The notes beneath the pieces are model-generated. The model saw only the letters and a program-made list of their open reading frames with translations, was not told the DNA's origin and searched no databases. From contig DVGE01000234.1 in the NCBI GenBank assembly GCA_018712885.1, positions 1 through 16,878 of the forward strand: 16,878 nucleotides of DNA. The letters are read 5' to 3'. The translations under genes were made by a program, and so were the position numbers. Of the stretch, positions 6,671-13,862 are shown piece by piece (position 1 is the first letter of the stretch; each line of letters begins with the position of its first letter). This stretch comes from Candidatus Pullichristensenella stercoripullorum (GTDB taxonomy: Bacteria; Bacillota; Clostridia; Christensenellales; Aristaeellaceae).

Positions 6671-6753
6671 GCGGCGGGCCCTCGCGCCCCGGCCTTTCCA
6701 GGGAGCGCGCCGCTTTGCGCCCATGCCGTATTCCACACGAGGAGAGGATGTAA

Positions 6754-7782
6754 ATGCCGAATATCTCTCGCGCCGCCAGACAGCTCGCGCACGTCTGCGC
6801 GCAGAAGTACCGCGAACGGGAACGCCTGCGCGCGGCAAAGCGGGAATTTGACCGCTTCCGCGCCCTCACCGGCATCGACACGCCGTGGGAGCGCTACTGC
6901 GCGGCTTACGCGGCCATCCGCTGCGACGTGCGGGAGTATTTTTACTTCCAGTTTTATCAAAGAACGCGGGAAGTTGGCGATACGTTCCTCACCACGCGGC
7001 GGCGGGACTGTTTCGTCCACCGCATCGGCGACGATGAGACGGGCAACTGCACCGCGCCGGGCAACAAGATACTCTTCAACATGCTCTTTGGCGAGTTCCT
7101 CGGCCGCGAATGGCTCAATCCCACCGCCGTCACGCCGGAGGAATTCGCCGCCTTTGTGAAAAAGCACGGCCGGGTGCTCATCAAGCCCGCCGGCGACGGC
7201 TGCGGCCACGGCGTTCACGCCTACCGCTACGAAGGCTGGAAAGCCGCGCTGGAGCGCCACGCGGAGCTGCTTGGCAAGAATGTGCTCGCCGAGCAGATGC
7301 CCGCCCAGCACCCGCGCATGGATCTGCTCAACCCCCATTGCCTCAACACTGCGCGCGTCACCACCTATACCGACCGCGACGACGTACACATACTGCTGGC
7401 CTCGCTGCGCAGCGCCAAAGACACGCGCGTGGTCGACAATTTCAGCGCCGGCGGCATCGCCATGGCGATCGACCTGCGCACCGGCGCGCTCACCTCAGAC
7501 GCCATCGATGGCGCGCTGCGCAGCTTTTCCGAACACCCGCTCACCAAAACGCCCCTGCGCGGCTTTGCCCTTCCGGACTGGCCCGAGGCGCTGGAGATGG
7601 TGCGGCGCGCCGCGCGGAAGATATACGGCATGCCGCGCTGCCGCTTCCTCGGCTGGGACGTCGCCTTCCTCGCCACCGGCCCCGCCATCCTCGAAGTCAA
7701 CTGGCGGGCCGGTTGCGGCGAGCAGATGCCCCACGAAAAGGGCATCTATTACGAACTGGAGGCGCTGGGCAGGAAACGCTGA
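6754..7782 (+). CDS. ATP-grasp protein, sugar-transfer-associated type (copy 2)
   Basis: 342 residues, same architecture as the upstream gene and, by eye, more than half identical to it from IGDD (91) onward. Core motifs: VLIKPAGDGCGHGV (141-154, K144), VLAEQMPAQHP (177-187), LNPHCLNTARVTTYTD (192-207), DNFSAGGI (228-235) with D240, and GWDVAFL...AILEVNW (300-317; E314 and N316). The N-terminal 85 residues are more divergent than the core, so the partners or substrates may differ. ATG at 6754 has AGGAGAGG 6 nt upstream. Likely an amide-, thioester- or peptide-ligase acting through an acyl-phosphate, as for ATP-grasp enzymes generally; substrate unknown. The 3' end overlaps the converging glycosyltransferase frame by 34 nt. 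Confidence 0.9.
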   Translation: MPNISRAARQLAHVCAQKYRERERLRAAKREFDRFRALTGIDTPWERYCAAYAAIRCDVREYFYFQFYQRTREVGDTFLTTRRRDCFVHRIGDDETGNCTAPGNKILFNMLFGEFLGREWLNPTAVTPEEFAAFVKKHGRVLIKPAGDGCGHGVHAYRYEGWKAALERHAELLGKNVLAEQMPAQHPRMDLLNPHCLNTARVTTYTDRDDVHILLASLRSAKDTRVVDNFSAGGIAMAIDLRTGALTSDAIDGALRSFSEHPLTKTPLRGFALPDWPEALEMVRRAARKIYGMPRCRFLGWDVAFLATGPAILEVNWRAGCGEQMPHEKGIYYELEALGRKR

Positions 7783-9017
7783 ACGCGAAGAAGCGGCCAA
7801 AGCGCACGCTTTGGCCGCGCAGAACGCACAACGCGCCGGGCGGAGAGCAAACGCTCTCCGCCCGGCGCATTTCCCTCGCGGTATGCTGGCCTACGCCCCA
7901 GCGCCAGATCGCGCGCAGCCTCGGCGATGCGCTTGGCGTTGTCGAAGCGGCGGTATTCTTGTTGCGCCTCGCGGATGCGCAACAGCTCCCTGCCGTCGTC
8001 GGCAAGCAGCCGCTTCACCGCCGCGGGCAGTTTTTTCACGCCCTTGGAAACGATGCCCAGCCCGTAGCGCTCCACCAGTTCAGGGTTTCCCTGCTCCTGC
8101 CCCGGCAGCGCGCCGGTGATGATGAGCGGCACGTTCATCACCACGGCTTCGAAGAACGAATTGGGGCTGCCGCGGGTGATCATGATGTCGCTCTCGTTCA
8201 TCTGGTTCTCGATGTCGGTCACGAAGCCGAGTATGCGCACGCGCTCGCCGTACTTGCGCTTGAGCAGCGCCTCCAGCCGCTTTTTGAGCTGCCGGTTGCG
8301 CCCGCAGATGATGGTCAGCGTCACGTCGGTCTTGGTCATCAGCTCCAAGGCGTAAGAGCCGAGCATGCCGCTGCCCTCGCCGCCGGACATGAGCAGGCAG
8401 CGGGCGGGGCGCGAACCGTCGTAGGCAGGCTTTTCCACGCGCTGCGCCATGTCCGTAAAGCGGCGGCGGGTGGGGAAGCCCACTTTGAGGATGCGCTCGC
8501 GGGGCACGCCGAAGGAGAGCGTGCGCTCCATCGCCTCGTCGGTGGCGCAAATGATCAGCGCCGAGCGCGGGTCGCACCACGAGGGATGTACCGACACCGG
8601 ATCGGCCTGCACCGATACGAACGGCAGATCCAGCCCGTGCTCCTCGCACACGGTCATCAGCGAAGAATTGAACATCGGGTGCGTGGTCAGCACCACGTCC
8701 GGCTGTTCCCGCGCCACCACTTCGAGAAAGCGCTTGCCCGCCCAGGTGGACATGAGGGAACAGTAGGTGGAATTGAACTTCGTGCCAAAATCCCACGTCA
8801 TTTTCCAGAGGAACTTGGCGTGCCGGGTGACCACGCCATAGCTGTCGCCCAGCGCGGTCACGGATCTGTTCACCAGATCCTCAAAGCCGTCCACCTGCAC
8901 GACCTCGACCTCGGGCATTTCCACAAACCAGTCCATCAGCGAATCGGAGATGGACTTATGCCCGCAGCCGGTGTGCTTGGTGGTGATGAGCAGTATTTTT
9001 TTCTTTTTTTCGTTCAT
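7749..9017 (-). CDS. MGDG synthase/UgtP-like diacylglycerol glycosyltransferase (GT28 fold), C-terminus extended
   Basis: 422 residues as read. The N-terminal Rossmann domain carries KILLITTKHTGCGHKSISDSL (7-27), the MGDG-synthase type Gly-rich start; a middle SGGEGSGMLG loop (211-220) and the C-terminal donor-binding motif ITRGSPNSFFEA (280-291) with PGQEQGN (305-311) follow. Such enzymes move glucose or galactose from a UDP-sugar to diacylglycerol at the inner membrane face, making glycolipids and lipoteichoic-acid anchors. ATG at 9017 overlaps the HAD stop as ATGA, so translation is coupled. The family fold ends near residue 374 (DLALG); the last 48 residues are encoded by the terminator hairpins. 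One extra G in the GGGG run (7896-7899) would give LGA and a TAG at 7893-7891. The tail is therefore probably an artefact of a frameshift, real or sequencing. Confidence 0.88.
   Translation of the reverse strand: MNEKKKKILLITTKHTGCGHKSISDSLMDWFVEMPEVEVVQVDGFEDLVNRSVTALGDSYGVVTRHAKFLWKMTWDFGTKFNSTYCSLMSTWAGKRFLEVVAREQPDVVLTTHPMFNSSLMTVCEEHGLDLPFVSVQADPVSVHPSWCDPRSALIICATDEAMERTLSFGVPRERILKVGFPTRRRFTDMAQRVEKPAYDGSRPARCLLMSGGEGSGMLGSYALELMTKTDVTLTIICGRNRQLKKRLEALLKRKYGERVRILGFVTDIENQMNESDIMITRGSPNSFFEAVVMNVPLIITGALPGQEQGNPELVERYGLGIVSKGVKKLPAAVKRLLADDGRELLRIREAQQEYRRFDNAKRIAEAARDLALGRRPAYREGNAPGGERLLSARRVVRSARPKRALWPLLRVQRFLPSASSS
7793..7818. terminator. Hairpin 1 between convergent genes
   Basis: Perfect 11-bp stem GCGGCCAAAGC/GCTTTGGCCGC with a 4-nt loop, 10 nt after the ATP-grasp stop. 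On the minus strand it is followed by TTCTTCGCGTT. Probably part of a bidirectional terminator, though U-tracts are weak. Confidence 0.7.
7833..7868. terminator. Hairpin 2 between convergent genes
   Basis: Perfect 16-bp stem (7833-7848 with 7853-7868) and an AAAC loop; very stable. With hairpin 1 it forms a transcription barrier between two converging units. The minus-strand glycosyltransferase frame runs through both stems, which is unusual. Confidence 0.75.
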
Positions 9018-9814
9018 GAACGCACCTTTACCGGATCCACGCCGGCGGGAATGTCGCCAACGCCGCGCAGCACGTAATGCGGCTGATAGGGATAGGTAGC
9101 CATGCTCTCCAGGCTCGTCACGCCCGAGAGCACCAAAACGGTGTCCATGCCGGATTCGATGCCGGCCACCACGTCGGTATCCATGCGGTCGCCGATGATG
9201 GCCGTGTCTTCCGGCGCGGCTTTCAGGCGGCTCTGGGCATGGCGCATCATCAGCGGGTTGGGCTTGCCGATGAAGTACGCCTGTCGCCCGCAGGCCATCT
9301 CGATGGGGGAGATGAGCGCGCGGCAGGCCGGGGCGATGCCGTTTTCCACCGGGCCGGTGACGTCCGGGTTCGTGCCCACGAGCTTGGCGCCGTTGCGCAC
9401 CAGATGCACGGCCTTCTGGATCTTTTCAAAGCTGTAACCGCTGGTCTCGCCCACCACCACGTAATCGGGGTTGACGTCGTTCATGGAGAAACCCGCGTCG
9501 TAGAGCGCCCCCACCAGTCCCGCCTCGCCGATGACATAGGCCGAACCGCCGGGACACTGGTTTTTCAGGTAGCTGGCCGTAGCCAGGGCGCTGGTGTAGA
9601 AGTGCTCCTCGCCCACGTCCAGCCCCAGGCGGTGCAGTTTCTGTTTGAGCTCCTTGGGGCTGCGTTCGGAGGAATTGGTGAGAAAGAGGTATTCCTTGCC
9701 ATTCCGCTCCAGCCAGTCCACAAATTCCCGCACGCCGGGCAAAAGCAGGTTGCCGTGATAGATCACGCCGTCCATATCGCTGATAAACGCTTTTTTCCGC
9801 AAAAGCTCGTCCAT
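9014..9814 (-). CDS. HAD-IIA phosphatase (NagD/p-nitrophenyl phosphatase-like)
   Basis: 266 residues, usual for the family. Motif I SDMDGVIYHG (12-21, nucleophile D13, acid D15), motif II LTNSSER (45-51), motif III Lys in IGKPNPLM, motif IV GDRMDTDV; the C2-type cap lies between II and III, defining HAD subfamily IIA. Members hydrolyse small sugar or glycolytic phosphates such as phosphoglycolate, UMP or glycerol phosphate; the substrate cannot be read from the sequence. ATG at 9814 has AAAGGAG 9 nt upstream; an upstream frame to 9883 lies within the promoter region and is rejected. Coupled to the downstream lipid glycosyltransferase, which hints at glycerolipid or sugar-phosphate metabolism. 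Confidence 0.92.
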   Translation of the reverse strand: MDELLRKKAFISDMDGVIYHGNLLLPGVREFVDWLERNGKEYLFLTNSSERSPKELKQKLHRLGLDVGEEHFYTSALATASYLKNQCPGGSAYVIGEAGLVGALYDAGFSMNDVNPDYVVVGETSGYSFEKIQKAVHLVRNGAKLVGTNPDVTGPVENGIAPACRALISPIEMACGRQAYFIGKPNPLMMRHAQSRLKAAPEDTAIIGDRMDTDVVAGIESGMDTVLVLSGVTSLESMATYPYQPHYVLRGVGDIPAGVDPVKVRS

Positions 9815-9862
9815 TGTACCCCACTCCTTTGGCCGCGCGCTTTTCCGCACGCGCCTGCCCCT

Positions 9863-9868
9863 ATTATA
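9863..9868 (-). promoter_or_regulatory. -10 box of the HAD/glycosyltransferase operon
   Basis: TATAAT on the minus strand about 49 nt before the ATG. The -35 is weak: TTTCAA at 17-bp spacing, while a better TTGACT is 22 bp away. Only the -10 is confident. Confidence 0.55.
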
Positions 9869-9971
9869 CATGATGAAATCCATTTTGAAAAGTCAAACTT
9901 TGCCAGACTGTCCAAAAAGACGCCTCTTTCGCGCGCATGCGGGCAAAAGACGCCTTTGTGGGAAGCGCGCA

Positions 9972-9999
9972 TTGCATTTTGCTGGATTTCTGCTATAAT
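9972..9999 (+). promoter_or_regulatory. Promoter of the DNA glycosylase operon
   Basis: TTGCAT (9972-9977), 16-bp spacer, TATAAT (9994-9999). The expected transcription start, about 7 nt after the -10, coincides with the ATG at 10006, implying a leaderless transcript. Confidence 0.75.
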
Positions 10000-10005
10000 G
10001 GCAGT

Positions 10006-10503
10006 ATGGAAGAACGCCTGGAAAAACTCAGAGGCTTCGCGCCGGTGGCGGATGAAAGCTGCCGCGTGCTGATCCTCGGCACCGCGCCGAGCGTCCAGTC
10101 GCTGCGCGAGGGCTTTTACTACGCCCACCCGCGCAACGCCTTCTGGCGCCTGCTTTCCGATACCTTTGGCGCGCCCGTGCCGGAAACAGCGGGGGAGAAG
10201 GCGGCGCTGCTTCTTGAAAACCGCCTCGCCCTCTGGGACGTGCTCTGCGCCTGCGTTCGCCGCGGCTCCTTGGACAGCGCCATCCGCGAGCCGGAAGGCA
10301 ACGACTTTTCCGCCTTTTTCGCCGCCTGCCCGCGCGTTGCGCGCGCGCTTTTCAACGGCGCGGCGGCCGAAAGGCTTTTTTTCCGCCTCTGCGGGGAGGC
10401 GCTCCAGGGCCGCGAGGCCGTGCGCCTGCCCTCCACCAGCCCTGCCTGCACGCTCCCTTACGCTCGAAAACTGGAGCTTTGGAGAAAGGAACTTCTGCGA
10501 TGA
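10006..10503 (+). CDS. Hypoxanthine-DNA glycosylase-like protein (UDG superfamily, family 6)
   Basis: 165 residues. Motifs in order: VLILGTAPSVQSL (21-33), YYAHPRNAFWRLL (38-50, with the Asn likely catalytic), FNG (116-118) and LPSTSPA (141-147, the DNA-intercalation motif). This combination fits the DNA-deoxyinosine glycosylase group, which excises hypoxanthine from DNA; the fold belongs to the uracil-DNA glycosylase superfamily. The start at 10006 is the first Met before the conserved domain, with no ribosome site because the promoter -10 ends 6 nt upstream. A frame open to 9937 would place the promoter inside the gene and is rejected. The stop overlaps the nucleoside phosphorylase start (ATGA), so base repair and nucleoside salvage are cotranscribed. 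Confidence 0.88.
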   Translation: MEERLEKLRGFAPVADESCRVLILGTAPSVQSLREGFYYAHPRNAFWRLLSDTFGAPVPETAGEKAALLLENRLALWDVLCACVRRGSLDSAIREPEGNDFSAFFAACPRVARALFNGAAAERLFFRLCGEALQGREAVRLPSTSPACTLPYARKLELWRKELLR

Positions 10504-11816
10504 CGAAGAACATACTGCCCAATGAGATACTGCGCAAAAAGCGCTTTGGCGGCGAACTGAACGAGGCCGAGATCCGCGCCTTCGTGCGCGGCGTGACCGA
10601 CAAAAGCTGGGCCGACTACCAGATATCCGCCCTGCTCATGGCCATCTGCATCCACGGCATGAGCGACCGCGAAACGCTGGCGCTGACGCTGGCCATGGCC
10701 AAGTCCGGCGACACGCTGGATCTCAAGGACATCCCCGGCGTCAAGGCCGACAAACATTCCACCGGCGGCGTGGGCGACACCACCAGCCTCATCCTCGTGC
10801 CCCTCACGGCCGCCTGCGGCCTCAAGGTGGCGAAGATGTCCGGCCGCGGGCTGGGCTTCACCGGCGGCACGCTGGACAAGCTCGAGTCCATCCCCGGCAT
10901 GCGCGTCGACCTGGGTGTGGATGAATTCAAGGACATCGTCCGTTCCGTCGGCTGCGCCATCGTCAGCCAGACCGCCGAGCTCGCCCCGGCGGACAAGGTG
11001 CTCTACGCCCTGCGCGACGTCACCGAAACGGTGGACTGCCTGCCGCTGGTCGTCTCCTCCATACTCTCCAAAAAGCTGGCCGCCGGCTGCGACGTGGTGG
11101 TGCTCGACGTCAAGACCGGTTCCGGCGCTATCATGGACACGCCGGAAAAGTCCCGCAAACTGGCGGAGGACATGGTGCGCATCGGCAACCTCAGCGGCCG
11201 CCGCTTCTCGGCGCTCATCACCGACATGGACCAGCCTCTGGGCATGTACATCGGCAACGCCCTCGAAGTGGAGGAGGCCATCGACGTGCTCGCCGGCCGC
11301 GCGGCCGGCCCCTTGCGCGACGTGGCTCTCACACTGGGCGCGCACATGCTGAAAAACGCCGGCCTCGTCCCCTCTGTGGATGCGGGCGAAGCCATGCTCG
11401 CGGAGAAGATCGAAAGCGGCGCGGGCCTTGCCAAGTTCGCCGAGATGATCAGGGCGCAGGGCGGCGACCCCCGCGTCTGCGAGTATACCGGCCTGCTGCC
11501 CAAGGCCAGCCGCAAGGTGCCCATGTACGCCATGGGCGACGGCTACATCTCCGCCATCCGCACCTCGGAAGTCGGCAACGCCGCCCGTCTTCTCGGCGCG
11601 GGGCGGCTGCGCAAGGAGGACGGGATCGACCCCGCCGTGGGCATCGTCATGCAGCGGCGCGTCGGCGAATACGTCCGCCGCGGCGACCCGCTGCTCACCA
11701 TCCACGCCAACGCCCACTCGGATGTGACGGGCGCGCATACGCTCCTCAGCAGGGCCTTCAAGCTCTCGCCCGATCCAGTGACGCCTCCGGAGCTGATCCA
11801 TGCGGTGGTGGAATAG
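10500..11816 (+). CDS. pdp: Pyrimidine-nucleoside phosphorylase
   Basis: 438 residues, normal length. Phosphorolyses thymidine, deoxyuridine and uridine to base plus (deoxy)ribose-1-phosphate in the cytosol. Phosphate-binding KHSTGGVGD (85-93), the family signature in SGRGLGFTGGTLDKLES (114-130), the pyrimidine-contacting YALRDVT (169-175), SSILSKK (186-192) and VKTGSGA are intact. The C-terminal domain (345-438) carries the expected GYI/VGEYVRRGDPL stretches. Thymidine phosphorylase DeoA is the close alternative; the length and sequence style fit the Bacillota PyNP group. ATG at 10500 has AAAGGA 9 nt upstream and overlaps the preceding stop by 4 nt; a frame open to 10479 is rejected. The next gene starts 17 nt before its stop. 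Confidence 0.95.
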   Translation: MTKNILPNEILRKKRFGGELNEAEIRAFVRGVTDKSWADYQISALLMAICIHGMSDRETLALTLAMAKSGDTLDLKDIPGVKADKHSTGGVGDTTSLILVPLTAACGLKVAKMSGRGLGFTGGTLDKLESIPGMRVDLGVDEFKDIVRSVGCAIVSQTAELAPADKVLYALRDVTETVDCLPLVVSSILSKKLAAGCDVVVLDVKTGSGAIMDTPEKSRKLAEDMVRIGNLSGRRFSALITDMDQPLGMYIGNALEVEEAIDVLAGRAAGPLRDVALTLGAHMLKNAGLVPSVDAGEAMLAEKIESGAGLAKFAEMIRAQGGDPRVCEYTGLLPKASRKVPMYAMGDGYISAIRTSEVGNAARLLGAGRLRKEDGIDPAVGIVMQRRVGEYVRRGDPLLTIHANAHSDVTGAHTLLSRAFKLSPDPVTPPELIHAVVE

Positions 11817-12723
11817 CGCTCTGCGCGGCATAAAGCGCGTCGCGCTGTGCAAGGAGGGCGGCGCGCGCGCCGCCTGGAAGCTGCTCTTTGCCTACGCCGC
11901 CTATCTGCTCTGGGCCTGGCTCGTCACGTATCTGCTCTCGCTGGGCTTTGGCGCGCTCTTTGGCGCGTGGGGCCTCTCCGCCGCCACCGCCGCGCGCGCG
12001 CCTTCCTGGGCACAGTGGCTCTTTGCCAACTACGGCCGCTTTATCTCGCTTGTTTCCAGCTTCGGCGCCATCGCCCTCGCCCATGGCCTTCTGCGTCTGC
12101 TCGCGGGCGGGAAGATGGAAAAACTGCGCCCGCGCGATCTGACCATGGGTGCGCTCTGGGGCCTTATCCCCGTGCTCGCCGGCGCGGCGCTGTTCCTCCT
12201 CATGGACTCCATGCGCCTTTACGAGCGGACGTTCTCGCTGACCCCGGACCTTCTCTGGATGCTGGCCGTTTACTTCGCCGCGGCGCTGGCGGAGGAGCGC
12301 TTCGCGCGTGGCCTCACCATGCGCGCGGCCACGCTGCACGCCCGCCCCATCTGGGGCTACGCGGCTTCCGCCGCCATGCTGCTGGCCATCACCGGCAGCT
12401 ACGCCCTGCCGCCGCTGGGCGTCGTCAACATGCTGCTCACCGCCGTCCTCTGCGCCCATTTGAGCGCCACGGGCCGCGCCGGGGCCTCCGTGGGCCTGCG
12501 CTGCGTCTGGAGCTGGGCGTCCACCGCCCTGGCCGCCTTCCCCGGCGGCAGCGCCGCCTCCCAGCCCGTCTTCCGCCTCTACGAAGTTTCGGAAAACTGG
12601 CTCACCGGCGGCGCGAGCGGCCTCATCTGCGGCGCGTGGATGACGCTCGCCCTCCTCGCCCTGACCCTCTGGCTCTTCCGTAAGCCCTTGGGCGCGCTCC
12701 TGCGCCGCAAGGAAGCAAAATAA
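11800..12723 (+). CDS. CPBP-like (CAAX protease/bacteriocin-processing family) membrane protein, degenerate
   Basis: 307 residues with hydrophobic segments at about 28-50, 80-102, 118-136, 150-165, 184-201, 205-222 and 275-293. EERFARG (165-171) matches the EExxxR motif 1 of CPBP intramembrane proteases, and TGGASG near the end resembles the family's conserved TGG-x-x-G. The His-containing motifs 2 and 3 are absent: the segment aligned to G-x-H-x-x-W-N-W reads GLRCVWSW (232-239). It is thus probably not an active protease, or belongs to a diverged group. ATG at 11800 has GGAG 7 nt upstream and overlaps the phosphorylase by 17 nt, so it is coupled to it. Membrane location is clear; function is unknown. 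Confidence 0.75.
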   Translation: MRWWNSALRGIKRVALCKEGGARAAWKLLFAYAAYLLWAWLVTYLLSLGFGALFGAWGLSAATAARAPSWAQWLFANYGRFISLVSSFGAIALAHGLLRLLAGGKMEKLRPRDLTMGALWGLIPVLAGAALFLLMDSMRLYERTFSLTPDLLWMLAVYFAAALAEERFARGLTMRAATLHARPIWGYAASAAMLLAITGSYALPPLGVVNMLLTAVLCAHLSATGRAGASVGLRCVWSWASTALAAFPGGSAASQPVFRLYEVSENWLTGGASGLICGAWMTLALLALTLWLFRKPLGALLRRKEAK

Positions 12724-12729
12724 GCCGCA

Positions 12730-12758
12730 CGCCCCGCGCTCAGCGCGCAGGGCGGTTT
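12730..12758 (+). terminator. Weak hairpin after the CPBP-like gene
   Basis: CGCGC-TCA-GCGCG with an outer CGCCC/GGGCG pairing and a 2-nt bulge, followed only by GTTTG. A possible terminator of the plus-strand operon. The following 12759-12881 holds no gene, promoter or repeat that I can support; a TTGACA near 12813 has no -10. Confidence 0.4.
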
Positions 12759-12881
12759 GCGCAAAGACAAAACCCACTCCAAGATCAAGGCATGATACCC
12801 GTGATAAGCACTTGACATGGGGGAAAACTTGGACGCGACACCTTTGCCTGCATCGGCGCGGGAACGAAGGACTGAGCATTT

Positions 12882-12927
12882 CCCAAAACAGAAAACGCGG
12901 CAGACGCCCTCGCGCGTCCGCCGCGTT
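12882..12927 (-). terminator. Intrinsic terminator of the EF-G-like/deformylase/patatin/hydrolase cluster
   Basis: On the minus strand, AACGCGGC and GCCGCGTT plus inner GACGC/GCGTC form a 13-bp stem with one mismatch and a 6-nt loop, followed by TTTTCTGTTTT. It begins 2 nt after the hydrolase stop. Confidence 0.88.
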
Positions 12928-12929
12928 GC

Positions 12930-13862
12930 TTATCCGTTCGTTTCCCTGAAAAACCGCTTCAGCGCCGCCTCCACGCCCTCCCTGTCCACCAGATAGCTGA
13001 ACCCATGGTCGGCCCCGGGCACGGTGACGAGGGCCTTCGGCGCGGCGCAATGCGCGCAGTTCTCCCGCGACATATCGCAGGGCACGAAATCGTCCGCCTC
13101 GCCGTGGATGAACAGCACCGGCACGCGGCACTTCTCCAACGCCCGCGCCGCGCTCGCCGCCTCCGGGTCGAAGCGCCCGAAAACGCGCGCCCCCAGCCGC
13201 ACGAGGAAGTAGACGGGCGTCACGGGCAAATGGCACTGGCGGATGACCTTGCAAAGTATGTCCCGCGGCGATGTATAGCCGCAGTCGGCAATGATGCCGC
13301 GCACGCTCGCGGGCAGGTCGAACTCGCTGGCCATCAGCACCGTGGCCGCGCCCATGGAGATGCCGTCCAGATACACCGCCGAAGGGTGGAAGCGCTCCTC
13401 CGCCCAGCGCGCCCAGGCGAGGCAGTCACGCCGCTCATGAACGCCGAAGGAGATGGCCTTGCCGCCGCTTTCGCTGTGCGCGCGCTGATCGACCAATACC
13501 AGCCCAAACCCCTGCGCGCGGTAAAATTCCAGCACGCAGCCAAAGTCACGCGCCGCCGAGGAGCGCCAGCCGTGAAAGAGCAGCAAAAGCGGCTTGCCTT
13601 CCTCCACGGCGCACAGACGCGCGCGCAGACGCAAACCGTCGAAGGACGCGATCTCCGCTTCCTCGAACGCCAGGCTGTGGTAATATGCCTGCCCCGCCCG
13701 CAGCATCGGCGCGAAGCGCCCATAGCGCGCTTCGCTAAACACAGTCAGCGTCTTTTTGTGCTGGTAGCGGCGGAAAGCCAGCGCGTAACAGCCCCACGCC
13801 AGCGCCCAGAACAGCAGAACAAGCCCGGCGGCGATGATGAGCGCCAGCAAACTCCCGCTCAC
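12930..13862 (-). CDS. Membrane-anchored alpha/beta hydrolase
   Basis: 310 residues. An N-terminal membrane helix (5-30) is followed by an alpha/beta-hydrolase domain: oxyanion HGW (97-99), VDQRAHSESGG (124-134), nucleophile elbow GISMG (167-171, S169), acid D257 or D258 in HGEADDFV, and H286 in ADHGF. The order and spacing are those of the YqkD/BAAT-like esterases of Bacillota, which act on small esters or acyl groups; the substrate is unknown. GTG at 13862 has GGAGG 7 nt upstream and overlaps the patatin stop as GTGA. It is the last gene of the cluster. Confidence 0.9.
   Translation of the reverse strand: MSGSLLALIIAAGLVLLFWALAWGCYALAFRRYQHKKTLTVFSEARYGRFAPMLRAGQAYYHSLAFEEAEIASFDGLRLRARLCAVEEGKPLLLLFHGWRSSAARDFGCVLEFYRAQGFGLVLVDQRAHSESGGKAISFGVHERRDCLAWARWAEERFHPSAVYLDGISMGAATVLMASEFDLPASVRGIIADCGYTSPRDILCKVIRQCHLPVTPVYFLVRLGARVFGRFDPEAASAARALEKCRVPVLFIHGEADDFVPCDMSRENCAHCAAPKALVTVPGADHGFSYLVDREGVEAALKRFFRETNG

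Noticed and set aside
7110..9077. 655-residue plus-strand open frame
   Set aside because: Runs across ATP-grasp copy 2 in another frame and antisense to the glycosyltransferase; low-complexity Arg/His/Ala composition with no family motif.
10458..11852. 464-residue minus-strand frame opposite the phosphorylase
   Set aside because: Antisense shadow of a clearly recognised gene, rich in His, Gly and Ala, with no motifs.
12813..12845. Promoter suggested by TTGACA in the 12724-12929 spacer
   Set aside because: No -10-like sequence at 15-19 bp and no gene downstream on that strand.
11758..13254. 498-residue minus-strand frame
   Set aside because: Crosses the CPBP-like gene, a terminator and the hydrolase in the wrong frame; composition is that of GC-rich shadow ORFs.
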